Below are positions 16,052-24,149 of a DNA stretch of 64,000 nucleotides, piece after piece; the first letter of the stretch is position 1, and the number at the start of each line of letters is the position of its first letter. The DNA lies in the NCBI RefSeq assembly GCF_003008535.1, contig NZ_CP027666.1, positions 1,116,001 to 1,180,000 on the forward strand. Reading direction: 5' to 3'. A program made the translations under genes and the position numbers. Under the pieces are notes generated by a model. The model searched no databases. It saw only the letters and a program-made list of their open reading frames with translations, and had not been told where the DNA came from. This DNA is from Ottowia oryzae. GTDB taxonomy: Bacteria; Pseudomonadota; Gammaproteobacteria; Burkholderiales; Burkholderiaceae_C.

Positions 16052-16728
16052 CGTGCGGATCCTGTGGCGGGCAATGTCGTCGAGGGCCGCAGCGGCGCGC
16101 TGGCGGCGGGCGCTGGCGCAGCGGCCGGGGCGCTGGCCGGATTGCGCGGCGCCAGGATGGCGCGCACGCGCCCGCCGGGGGCAGCCGACGGGGCGCCTGC
16201 GGCGCGAGATCCGGCGTCGACCGTGTAAACCTCGGTCACGTTGTTGTAGACGATCAAGCTGCCCATCACTTCATCTTGAATCGTGGCGCCCGCCAGGCGG
16301 CGCATTTCGGCGCGGCGGATGAAACGCACGATGTCGCTTTTGCCGTCGTATTCGATGGTTTCGGCTTCGCCCTCGATGTATTCGTCCACGCCCTCGCGCT
16401 TTTGCCGGAAGAAGGCGCGCTTGCCGGAGTCGGCGTACATCGTGCCGGACTGGTTGCCGCTCGCGTCCTGGCGCACCTCAAGGCGCGCGCCGCGCATCAC
16501 GATGGTGCCTTTGGTCACCACAACATTGCCGGTGAAGGTGGTGACTTGCTTTTGATCTTCGTAGCGGCCTGCGTCCGCTTCGATGTTCATGGGTTTGTCG
16601 CGGTCGGCGCGTTCCGCGAAGGCGGGGGTGACCAGCGCCAGCGCCAACAGGCCGGCAGCGGCACCGCCCAAGAGGCGCCAGAGAGTCTGGGTATGGGGCA
16701 CGATTTTTGCTTTACCTATGCGCGCCAT
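16048..16728 (-). CDS. lptA: LPS transport periplasmic protein LptA
   Basis: LptA forms the periplasmic bridge that carries LPS to the outer membrane. The 226-residue protein has a signal peptide (hydrophobic LLGGAAAGLLALALVTPAFA), then the OstA-like beta-jellyroll: DKPMNIEADAGRYEDQKQVT, FTGNVVVTKGTIVMRGARLEV and EGEAETIEYDGKSDIVRF, ending in an Ala/Pro-rich tail. ATG 16728 is chosen because it places the signal peptide about 16 residues in. No lptC gene precedes it; dsbA does, beyond a terminator. Confidence 0.9.
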   Translation of the reverse strand: MARIGKAKIVPHTQTLWRLLGGAAAGLLALALVTPAFAERADRDKPMNIEADAGRYEDQKQVTTFTGNVVVTKGTIVMRGARLEVRQDASGNQSGTMYADSGKRAFFRQKREGVDEYIEGEAETIEYDGKSDIVRFIRRAEMRRLAGATIQDEVMGSLIVYNNVTEVYTVDAGSRAAGAPSAAPGGRVRAILAPRNPASAPAAAPAPAASAPLRPSTTLPATGSAR

Positions 16729-16756
16729 TGTAAGCGCAGCGTGCCGCCCGCGCATG

Positions 16757-16780
16757 AAAAAGCCCGTCGAAACGGGCTCA
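16757..16780 (-). terminator. Rho-independent terminator of dsbA
   Basis: Read on the minus strand, GAGCCCGT and ACGGGCTTTTT form a tight stem with a TTCG loop and a T run. It lies between the dsbA stop (16808) and the lptA start (16728), so dsbA and lptA are probably separate transcription units. Confidence 0.85.
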
Positions 16781-16807
16781 TTCTGGCGCCTTGGCGGGCT
16801 GCGGCCA

Positions 16808-17437
16808 TCAACCTTTGCGGGTTTGGGCAATCAGGTTGTTGGTGATCTGAATCATGCGTTCAAAACCACCGGCCATCGACCCATCGGTGTAGTAGCGGCC
16901 AGCAATGCCCAAGGCAGGCGTGCCTTCGACCTTGTAGGCGTCCTGCAGCTGGGTGACCTGGCGAATCTTGCTGGCCACGCCGAAGGATTTGTAGGCGGCT
17001 TCAAACTTGGCGCGATCCAGGCCCTGCTCGGCGATCCAGGGGAATAGCACATCCGGCTTGTCCAGGCGGATTTTCTTGACCTGCAGCGCGTCGAAGATCT
17101 TGGCGTGCACTTCGTCGACCTTGCCCATGGATTCCAGCGCGTAATAGATGCGCTGCAGCGGCTCGAAGCTGCTGTTGAAGCCCACGTGCTCAAGGCGCAC
17201 GGAAACGTCTTTGGGGGCCGCTTTCTTCCATGCGGCAAAGATCGGCTCAAAGTGCATGCAGTGCACGCAGCCGTATGAGAAGAATTCCACCACTTCGACC
17301 TGACCGGCCGGAGCGTTCACGGGGGCGCGGCTCTTCAGCTCGACGTAGCCCTTGCCCGACTGGGCGTGAGCAGGCAGGGAAATCAATGCCGGCGCGGCCA
17401 ACACGGTGGCGCTCAGGGCAAATTCGCGACGTTTCAT
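16808..17437 (-). CDS. dsbA: Thiol:disulfide interchange protein DsbA
   Basis: Periplasmic oxidant that introduces disulfide bonds. The 209-residue protein has a signal peptide (MKRREFALSATVLAAPALISLPAHA) and a thioredoxin fold with an inserted helical domain. The active site is CVHC in FFSYGCVHCMHFEP, where CPHC is usual, and the cis-Pro loop is EGTPALG. The residues between the cysteines set the redox potential, so this enzyme may differ from E. coli DsbA. The SPOR gene lies 96 bases upstream. Confidence 0.9.
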   Translation of the reverse strand: MKRREFALSATVLAAPALISLPAHAQSGKGYVELKSRAPVNAPAGQVEVVEFFSYGCVHCMHFEPIFAAWKKAAPKDVSVRLEHVGFNSSFEPLQRIYYALESMGKVDEVHAKIFDALQVKKIRLDKPDVLFPWIAEQGLDRAKFEAAYKSFGVASKIRQVTQLQDAYKVEGTPALGIAGRYYTDGSMAGGFERMIQITNNLIAQTRKG

Positions 17438-17533
17438 CTAGTTCTCCAAGAAACAGGGGTAGCGGGCTATGGAGTGAGCCGGCGCGGCCGAAGTTCCGTC
17501 CATCCCGCCGTCTTTCAGCAGCGGCGTGCCGAA

Positions 17534-18337
17534 TTACCGCTGCACGCGCACCAGGGCGGAATCGAAGCCATTGCCATCCAGGCGGCCCTTCACGCGGTCG
17601 GCGGCGTCCTTGTTCTGGAACGGGCCCACGCGCACGCGATACACCGTGCGGCCGGCCTGCTCGCGCTCGGTCACGCGCGCTTCCACGCCCATGAGGGATA
17701 GGCGTGCGCGCTGCGCGTCGGCGTCGTCCTGGGTGCGGAAGGCGCCGGCCTGCACGAAATACGTGAACGGGTCGGCCGTGGCGCTGCTGGGTGCGGCATT
17801 GCCGGTGCGCGAGGCGACCAGGTCGCCCAGCGGGTCGGACGAAGTGGGCTTGGAAGGGGTGCGCGCGGTGGATTCGGCCGCAGGCTTGGTTGCCGAGGCG
17901 GTGGCGGTTTCCGTCGCGGGCTTGGCTTCGCGTTCGCGCTCACGGGTGGCGGACGCGGCCGCGCTGCGCGTGGGCGGGGTGACTTCGGCGGGCGCCGGCA
18001 CGGGCCGCGAGGTGGGGCGCGCTACTTCGACCGGGGCAGGCACAGGCGTCGCCTCGGGGGCGGGCGCCACGGTGCCGGCGGCGGTGGGCGCGCCCGGCTT
18101 GGCGGCGTTGCGGTTGCGCAGGGGGCTGTTCGGGTCCCAGTCGCGGTTTTTCTCCGCTTCGGCGGCATCTTGGCCGCTGGTGCGCGAAGGGCTTTTGTTG
18201 ACGAACGGGATGGGCACCTTGGCAACGTAGATCGCCACGGCCAGCGCAGCCGCCAAGCCGACCATCATCCCCAGGATGATGCCCAGAAAGGTGCCGCCGC
18301 GTTGTTTTGAATTCATCATGTTGAAAATAACGCTCAC
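17534..18337 (-). CDS. SPOR-domain protein (FtsN/DedD-like)
   Basis: The 267-residue protein has a short cytoplasmic N-terminus, one membrane helix (FLGIILGMMVGLAAALAVAIYV), a long Pro/Ala/Thr-rich periplasmic linker and a C-terminal SPOR domain (TYFVQAGAFRTQDDADAQRA … YRVRVGPFQNKDAADRVKG). SPOR domains bind denuded septal peptidoglycan, so a division-site role is likely. Its start overlaps the argS stop (18334-18337). The argS–SPOR–dsbA order is shared with other betaproteobacteria. Confidence 0.85.
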   Translation of the reverse strand: MSVIFNMMNSKQRGGTFLGIILGMMVGLAAALAVAIYVAKVPIPFVNKSPSRTSGQDAAEAEKNRDWDPNSPLRNRNAAKPGAPTAAGTVAPAPEATPVPAPVEVARPTSRPVPAPAEVTPPTRSAAASATREREREAKPATETATASATKPAAESTARTPSKPTSSDPLGDLVASRTGNAAPSSATADPFTYFVQAGAFRTQDDADAQRARLSLMGVEARVTEREQAGRTVYRVRVGPFQNKDAADRVKGRLDGNGFDSALVRVQR

Positions 18338-20037
18338 ATCTTGGTCGGAGCGGACACGCCAAGCACCGACAGACCATTGTGCAATACCTGCGCGGTGGCC
18401 GCGACCAGCGCCAGGCGGGCCAGCTTGACAGGCTCGTCGTCCACCAGAATGCGCTCGGCGTCGTAGTAGCTGTGGTAGCTGGCGGCCAGCTCGCGCAGGT
18501 AGAAGGTGACGTCGTGCGGGGCAAAGTCCTGCGCCGCGGCCGTCAGCATGTCGGGGTACTTGGCCAGCTGCAGCATCAGCGCCTGGGCAGCGGGGCTGTC
18601 CAGGGGCCTCAGGTCCACACTGGCCAGGCTGTTCACGTCGCCGCCCCAGGCCTGCAGCACCGAGCAGATGCGCGCGTGGGCGTACTGCACATAGTAGACC
18701 GGGTTGTCGTTGTTCTTCTGGATGGCCAGATCCACGTCAAATGTGTATTCCGTATCCGGCTTGCGGCTCAGCAGGAAGAAACGCACCGCGTCGGCGCTGG
18801 TCCATTCGATCAGATCGCGCAGCGTCACGTAGCTGCCGGCGCGCTTGCTGATCTTCACCTCCTCGCCGCCGCGCACCACCCGCACCATGGTGTGCAGCAC
18901 GTAGTCGGGGTAGCCCAGGGGGATGCCCACGTCGGCCGCCTGCAGCCCTGCGCGCACGCGGGCAATGGTGCCGTGGTGGTCGGTGCCCTGGATGTTGATG
19001 ACCTTGTGGTAGCCACGCTCCCACTTGCTGATGTGGTAGGCCACGTCGGGTACGAAGTAGGTGTAGCCGCCTTCGGATTTGCGCCCGTCCGGCGTGGTCA
19101 CGGCGGACTTCTTCATCACCCTGTCTTTGTCGTCGCCGTAGTCCGTGGTCTTAAGCCACAGCGCGCCGTCCTGCTCGTACGTCTTGCCGTTGGCGATCAA
19201 GCGCTGCACCGTCGCTTCCACCCGGCCGCTGGTGTACAGGCTGGATTCGAGGTAGTACTCGTCGAATTTCAGGCGGAAGGCCTGCAAATCCTTGTCCTGC
19301 TCGTGGCGCAGGTAGGCCACCGCGAACTGGCGGATGCCGTCCACGTCGTTCACGTCGCCGCTGGCGGTAAAGCTGCGGTCGTCGGCCTGCACGGTCTTCT
19401 TGGCCAGAAAATCGTCGGCAATGTCCTGGATGTAGTCGCCGTTGTAGGCCGCTTCCGGCCAGCCCTCGGCGCCGGGCTTGAGGCCCTTGGCGCGCAACTG
19501 CACCGAATTCGTCAGCGTCTCGATCTGCACGCCGGCGTCGTTGTAATAGAACTCGCGGTGCACCTGCCAGCCCTGCGTGCTCAGCAGGTTGCAGATGGCG
19601 TCGCCCAGCGCGGCCTGGCGCCCGTGGCCCACGTGCAGCGGGCCCGTGGGGTTGGCGCTGACGAATTCAACCAAAACACGGTCTGGCCGAGGTGGCTGCT
19701 GCGCGAACAGCTCTTTTTCTGATAGCACTTCGCGCACCACCTGCTGCTTGGCGGCGGGCTTCAGACGGATGTTCAGAAAGCCGGGGCCGGCCAGCTCGAT
19801 CGCTTCTACCCACTGCTGGAAGGCCGGAGTGGCTTCGAGTGTGGCCTTGAGCTGCTCACCCAGCGCACGCGGGTTGGCCTTGAGGGGCTTGGCCAGCTGC
19901 ATGGCGGCGGTGCACGCCAGGTCGCCGTGGGCGGCCTGCTTGGGCGATTCGAACGCGGCCTTTTCACCGGCGCCGGGCGATAGTTTTTCGAGCTCGCCGG
20001 ACAGCGCGCCCAGCAAGTCTTGTTTGACGGATGACAT
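18334..20037 (-). CDS. argS: Arginyl-tRNA synthetase
   Basis: Class I synthetase, 567 residues, charging tRNA-Arg. It has the N-terminal additional domain, FVSANPTGPLHVGHGRQAAL with the HIGH-like HVGH, the tRNA-binding helix region and an atypical KMSKS (VKISKRAGSYVTL). The C-terminal anticodon-binding domain ends VLHNGLSVLGVSAPTKM. It is divergent from the glycosyltransferase gene at 20122, with 84 bases between them. Confidence 0.95.
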   Translation of the reverse strand: MSSVKQDLLGALSGELEKLSPGAGEKAAFESPKQAAHGDLACTAAMQLAKPLKANPRALGEQLKATLEATPAFQQWVEAIELAGPGFLNIRLKPAAKQQVVREVLSEKELFAQQPPRPDRVLVEFVSANPTGPLHVGHGRQAALGDAICNLLSTQGWQVHREFYYNDAGVQIETLTNSVQLRAKGLKPGAEGWPEAAYNGDYIQDIADDFLAKKTVQADDRSFTASGDVNDVDGIRQFAVAYLRHEQDKDLQAFRLKFDEYYLESSLYTSGRVEATVQRLIANGKTYEQDGALWLKTTDYGDDKDRVMKKSAVTTPDGRKSEGGYTYFVPDVAYHISKWERGYHKVINIQGTDHHGTIARVRAGLQAADVGIPLGYPDYVLHTMVRVVRGGEEVKISKRAGSYVTLRDLIEWTSADAVRFFLLSRKPDTEYTFDVDLAIQKNNDNPVYYVQYAHARICSVLQAWGGDVNSLASVDLRPLDSPAAQALMLQLAKYPDMLTAAAQDFAPHDVTFYLRELAASYHSYYDAERILVDDEPVKLARLALVAATAQVLHNGLSVLGVSAPTKM

Positions 20038-20121
20038 GGGCGCGAATTATCCACGCGCACCCGGCCCGTCGCGGCAGATGCGCCGCAAGCCCGCGCGCCA
20101 TTTGCGGCATGATCCGGCCCC

Positions 20122-21117
20122 ATGAATGAGCGCGCCCAGGCGGTTCCCCGCATCTCCTGCGTCATGCCGGCCTTCAACGAGGCCGCCACCCTGCCACGCG
20201 TCGTGCCGCAGGTGCTGGCCGCGCTGGCCCAGCTTTCGCCCCATGTCGAGCTGATCGTGGTCAACGACGGCAGCCGCGATGCCACCGCGGCCGTGGCGGC
20301 CGAGCTGTGCGCCGCGCACCCGCAGCTGGTGCTGATCGATTTGTCGCGCAATTTCGGCAAAGAGGCGGCCTTGTCCGCCGGGCTGGACAGCGCGCGCGGC
20401 GACATCGTCTTTCTGATGGATGCCGACGGCCAGCACCCCACGGCGCTGCTGGCCGAGATGCTGGCTGGCTGGCGGCAGGGCTACGACGTGGTCTACACCG
20501 TGCGGCGCACCCGCAGCGACCAGTCCGCGCTGCAGCGGCGCCTGACGGGCGTCTTCTATGGCCTGCTGAACTGGCACGCGCGCGTCAAGGTGCCGCGCAA
20601 TGCGGGCGACTTTCGCCTGCTGGACGCGCGGGTGGTGCAGGCGCTGCGCCTGATGCCCGAGCGGCACCGCTTCATGAAGGGCCTGTACGCGTGGGTGGGC
20701 TTTCGCAGCCTGGCGCTGGACTACGAACCCCTGCCGCGCCTGGCGGGCGAGACGCGCTTTGGCCTGGTGGGCGCCTTTTCCTTGGGCACCACCGGCTTGT
20801 TCGCCTTTTCGGCCACGCCGCTGCGCCTGATGGGGATGACGGGCGTGCTGCTGTCGCTGGCCGCGCTGCTGTATGGGCTGTGGGTGGTGTTCGAGTACGC
20901 CTTTTTGGGCATCTCGGTGCCTGGCTACGCCACCATCGTGGCCGGCATGATGCTGCTGGCCGGCGTGCAGCTGATGGCGATCGGGCTGCTGTCCGAGTAC
21001 GTGGCCCGCATCTACGACGAGGTGAAGCAGCGCCCGCTGTACCTGGTCGCTGGGCGCGCGGGGCAGGGGCTGGCCGGCGATGGCGCCGCGCCTTCCGCGG
21101 ACACCCCCACGCTGTGA
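20122..21117 (+). CDS. Family 2 glycosyltransferase, polyprenyl-phosphate type (ArnC/GtrB/FlmF2-like)
   Basis: The 331-residue protein has a GT-A domain (SCVMPAFNEAATLPRVV, VNDGSRDATAAV, DLSRNFGKEAALSAGLD, LMDADGQHP) and two C-terminal membrane helices (about residues 230-290). These enzymes transfer a sugar from a nucleotide donor to undecaprenyl phosphate on the cytoplasmic face. Its stop overlaps the GtrA start (GTGA at 21114-21117), which supports a flipped lipid-linked sugar. Nearby are two ArnT-like transferases and a deacetylase on the other strand. Confidence 0.9.
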   Translation: MNERAQAVPRISCVMPAFNEAATLPRVVPQVLAALAQLSPHVELIVVNDGSRDATAAVAAELCAAHPQLVLIDLSRNFGKEAALSAGLDSARGDIVFLMDADGQHPTALLAEMLAGWRQGYDVVYTVRRTRSDQSALQRRLTGVFYGLLNWHARVKVPRNAGDFRLLDARVVQALRLMPERHRFMKGLYAWVGFRSLALDYEPLPRLAGETRFGLVGAFSLGTTGLFAFSATPLRLMGMTGVLLSLAALLYGLWVVFEYAFLGISVPGYATIVAGMMLLAGVQLMAIGLLSEYVARIYDEVKQRPLYLVAGRAGQGLAGDGAAPSADTPTL

Positions 21118-21488
21118 GCGCCCTTCGCACCGGCTTCTGGTTTGGCGCCGTGGGCGCCTCCGCCGCGCTGACGCACCTGCTGGTGTTTGGTGTGGCGCAG
21201 CGCTGGATGGCGCCGGAATGGGCCAATGCGGCGGGCTTCGTGGTGGCGTTTTTCGTCAGCTTTGGCGGCCACCGGTGGCTGAGCTTTCGCGATGCAGCCA
21301 CGGGCGTCGGCCAGAGCCTGGGGCGCTTTGCCGCCACGGCGCTGCTGGGCTTTGCCACCAACGAAGCGGTATTCGTGCTGCTGCTGCGCGGGCTGGGCGT
21401 GCCCTCATGGCCGGCGCTGGTGGCTGCCCTGCTGGTGGCAGCCGGGCAAACTTTCGTGCTGAGCCGCTTCTGGGCCTTCCGGCGCTGA
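21114..21488 (+). CDS. GtrA-family membrane protein, putative lipid-linked sugar flippase
   Basis: The 124-residue protein has four membrane helices in the GtrA pattern (FWFGAVGASAALTHLLVF, AAGFVVAFFVSFGGHRWLSF, a third helix near GRFAATALLGFATNEAVF, and AGQTFVLSRFWAFRR at the end). GtrA proteins are thought to flip undecaprenyl-phosphate sugars to the periplasm. It starts at GTG 21114, overlapping the upstream glycosyltransferase stop. Its last 84 bases overlap the 3' end of the convergent ArnT-like gene. Confidence 0.85.
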   Translation: MSALRTGFWFGAVGASAALTHLLVFGVAQRWMAPEWANAAGFVVAFFVSFGGHRWLSFRDAATGVGQSLGRFAATALLGFATNEAVFVLLLRGLGVPSWPALVAALLVAAGQTFVLSRFWAFRR

Positions 21489-23093
21489 TTGCCACAGCGT
21501 CCAGCGCGGGTCTTCGTACGTAGCGTGCCAGCCCATGCGCGCCAGCGCGTCGGCGTGCGTGTCGGACTCGGCGCGCGGCCCTGTCAGCAGCCAGCGGCGG
21601 GGCTGGGTGGCGGCGCGCGCCAGGGCGTCGGGCGTTTGCAGCAGCGCCGCAGCGGCGGCGGGTTCAAAGTCGCCCGCGTCCATCAATTCGCGCGCCCAGC
21701 TGTCGCCCGCGCTGCTGCGCAGCTTGGGCCAGTCCTGCACCACGATCAGCGGGCGTTGCGTTCGCGCCAAAAAGGGCAGGTCGTACGGGTAAGAGCCGGT
21801 GCGCGCCAGGTACACCGGGTCGTTGGGGCTGGCCTGGCACGCCAGCGCCTGCGCCACGCCGGGGTTGAGCTTGTCCCCCGTCATCCGGCCAATGCCCAGG
21901 GTAAGGCCCACCGACAGCAGCAATGGCGCCGCCGCCAGCGCCACGAACCAGCGCGTCAGGGCGGGCCACCGCGTCACGGCGCGCTGCCAGCCCGCGGCGC
22001 ACAGCAAGGCCAAAGGCGGCATGACGGGCAGGATGTAGCCCACGAGCTTGGAGCGCGGCACGCTGAAGAACAGCAAGATCGTGCCCAGCCAGATCCCGCA
22101 CAGCCACAGCGTTTCGCGCGTGCGGCGGTCGTCCGCCGTTCCCAATGAGGTGGGCTGGCCTGCGGTGCGCGCGCGCTGGCGCACGAGCATCAGCACCGGC
22201 CACGGGAACAGCAGCAGCGCCGCGGCCGCCACGTAGAACCACCAGGGCTGCGCGTTGTTGAAGCCACCGCTGGTGTACCGCGCGAACTGCTGCGTGCCGA
22301 ACATATAGGCCCACAGGCCCGGATAGCGGTGCGCCGCCAGCGCGAACCACGGCCCGGCGATGGCCAGGAACAAGGCCACGCCCGACACCCAGGGCAGGCG
22401 CGGCACCTGCCGCCAGCGCCGCGTGACGCTGATCCAGATGAACAGCACGGCGCCCGGCAGCACCACCCCGATCAGCCCCTTGGTCAGCAGGCCCAGCGCG
22501 CAAGCCACGAAACCGGCCCGCGCCCAGCCGGCGTGCGGCGTGTCAGCGTGTTTTGCGTCGGCGGAGGCGGGCGCCAGCAAAAAGGCCAGCGCAAAGCACC
22601 AGATGGCCGAGGCGATCCACGCGGCCACCAGCATGTCGTGGTTGATGTACTGGCCGCCCAGCAAAAACGCCGGGCTGGTGGCCAGCATCCAGGCGGCGGG
22701 GCGGGCCAGCCGTTCGCCCGTCAGGCGCCGCGCTGCCGCGTACAGCCCGCCCAGCATGAGGCCCGCCGCCAGTGCCGGCACCAGGCGCCCTGCCCAAGCC
22801 GTGGGGCCCAGCAGCGCCATGGCGGCCGCCTGCAGCCAGTGCAGCAGCGGGGGTTTGTGGAAGAAGGGCAGCCCGTTCAGGCGCGGCACCAGCCAGTCGC
22901 CAGACAAGAGCATCCAGCGGCTGACCTCGCCATAGCGCCCCTCGTCCGGCAGCGCCAGCGGCCGAACGGCGGCCAGCAGGATCAACCCCAGCCAGCACGC
23001 AAACAGGGCCTGCCGCGTGCTCAGGCGCCAGCCGGCGCTGGGGGCCCAGCGCGTGCCTTGCGGCGGCGTGGGCAATGAATTGGCAGCGTCCAT
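21405..23093 (-). CDS. ArnT/PMT-family lipid-linked sugar transferase
   Basis: The 562-residue membrane protein has about 12 helices and a periplasmic C-terminal region. The first periplasmic loop carries the catalytic pattern PDEGRYGEVSRWML followed by LNGLPFFHKPPLLHWLQA, as in ArnT and FlmK. These enzymes move an amino sugar from undecaprenyl phosphate to lipid A phosphate. Its 3' end overlaps gtrA. With the GT2, GtrA and the deacetylase it fits an Arn/Flm-like route; the exact sugar is not determinable. Confidence 0.85.
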   Translation of the reverse strand: MDAANSLPTPPQGTRWAPSAGWRLSTRQALFACWLGLILLAAVRPLALPDEGRYGEVSRWMLLSGDWLVPRLNGLPFFHKPPLLHWLQAAAMALLGPTAWAGRLVPALAAGLMLGGLYAAARRLTGERLARPAAWMLATSPAFLLGGQYINHDMLVAAWIASAIWCFALAFLLAPASADAKHADTPHAGWARAGFVACALGLLTKGLIGVVLPGAVLFIWISVTRRWRQVPRLPWVSGVALFLAIAGPWFALAAHRYPGLWAYMFGTQQFARYTSGGFNNAQPWWFYVAAAALLLFPWPVLMLVRQRARTAGQPTSLGTADDRRTRETLWLCGIWLGTILLFFSVPRSKLVGYILPVMPPLALLCAAGWQRAVTRWPALTRWFVALAAAPLLLSVGLTLGIGRMTGDKLNPGVAQALACQASPNDPVYLARTGSYPYDLPFLARTQRPLIVVQDWPKLRSSAGDSWARELMDAGDFEPAAAAALLQTPDALARAATQPRRWLLTGPRAESDTHADALARMGWHATYEDPRWTLWQSAPEGPEAAQHESLPGCHQQGSHQRRP

Positions 23094-23276
23094 CCCCTGA
23101 CTCTCATCCGTGCGTCAGCGCGTTGGGTCGCGCTGGGCAGGCCGCCTTGGGCCTGCGGCTGCGCAGTATGGGGCGCGGTGGCGGGCGCGCAAGCGATTTC
23201 AGGCCGCCAAGGCGTTTGGCTAAGCGCGGCTTCAGATTGGGGCCGTTTTGCCGCGCCAGGGCACCGTGGTGCTGGC

Positions 23277-24149
23277 TCAGGCCTGCGCTGAATACAGCGC
23301 GCTGCCGCGCACCAGCCGCACGCGCTGCTCGGCCAGCTGCCGCGCGAAGGTGTCGCTGGCGAGGAAGTGCGCCTCGCGCGCGCGGGCAGGCGCAATCGGG
23401 TCGGGGTCTTCGCTGACCGTGTCGGCGTCGCCGGGGTGGCACATCAGCACCGTGCCGGCGTCGCTGGTGGCCAGCCACTGGGCCATGTGGTGGGCGTAGG
23501 CGGCCTCGTCGCCCTGAAAATCATAGATGCCAGAAAGCCATCTGGCGCAGGCCAATCCTGCGCTGGTAGCTATCTTTTCAAGAGCGTTGGCGCCCAGCGC
23601 TGCGATGACGCCCGATTTCAGCGTGCGCTGTGCGGCGGGCGCGCGCGACACCCGCAGCCACGGGCGGCGCGCCAGGGCGCCATAGCGGCGCGCCAGGCAG
23701 GCCACCAGCGCCTCGCGGATGCCGGCGAACTGCTGCACGTGCTGGTGCCCGTCTACGTGGTCGGGCGGCGCGTCCCAGGCGGCCTCGAAGGCGTCCAGCT
23801 GGCGCTCAATCACCGCCGTGGCCTGGGCGCGGTCAAACCCGCCCAGCGCCGCGCGGGCCATGGCGCGGTTCAGCGTCATGCCGTGGCCGGCGTGGATGGC
23901 GAAGGGGCTGGTCCAGTCCAGGTGCAGGCCCACGTCGATGCGCCCGCGCCCGTTGGCCCGCAGCGCCGCGGCTTCCACGGGCCAGTGCGGCGACAGCACC
24001 ATCGCGCTGGTGGCAGACAGGCGGCCCTGCGCGGCCAGGCGGCGGATGGCGGCGCTGATGGTGGCGCTTTGGGCGTAGTCGTCCGCGCACAACACCAGGG
24101 GTTTCGTGGCGGCCACATCGCCGCCGCCAGAGGGCAAGAAGGGGTTCAT
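23277..24149 (-). CDS. ChbG/HpnK (YdjC) family carbohydrate deacetylase, NaxD-like
   Basis: The 290-residue enzyme has the metal-site motifs of the family: LCADDYAQS near residue 20 and VDGHQHVQQF around residue 125, with GLHLDWTSP between. NaxD of Francisella and Bordetella, in this family, deacetylates undecaprenyl-phosphate N-acetylhexosamine before ArnT-like transfer; that role fits the neighbours. Its ATG overlaps the stop of the upstream glycosyltransferase (ATGA). A repeat A copy lies in frame inside it (23538-23583), encoding part of the LEKIATSAGLACARWL segment. Confidence 0.85.
   Translation of the reverse strand: MNPFLPSGGGDVAATKPLVLCADDYAQSATISAAIRRLAAQGRLSATSAMVLSPHWPVEAAALRANGRGRIDVGLHLDWTSPFAIHAGHGMTLNRAMARAALGGFDRAQATAVIERQLDAFEAAWDAPPDHVDGHQHVQQFAGIREALVACLARRYGALARRPWLRVSRAPAAQRTLKSGVIAALGANALEKIATSAGLACARWLSGIYDFQGDEAAYAHHMAQWLATSDAGTVLMCHPGDADTVSEDPDPIAPARAREAHFLASDTFARQLAEQRVRLVRGSALYSAQA
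23520..23583 (+). repeat. Repeat family A, copy 5 (inside the deacetylase gene)
   Basis: CCATCTGGCGCAGGCCAATC then CTGCGCTGGTAGCTATCTTT match the element. It is read through in frame by the deacetylase on the minus strand, near residues 190-210, between the metal-binding half and the C-terminal part. Confidence 0.65.
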
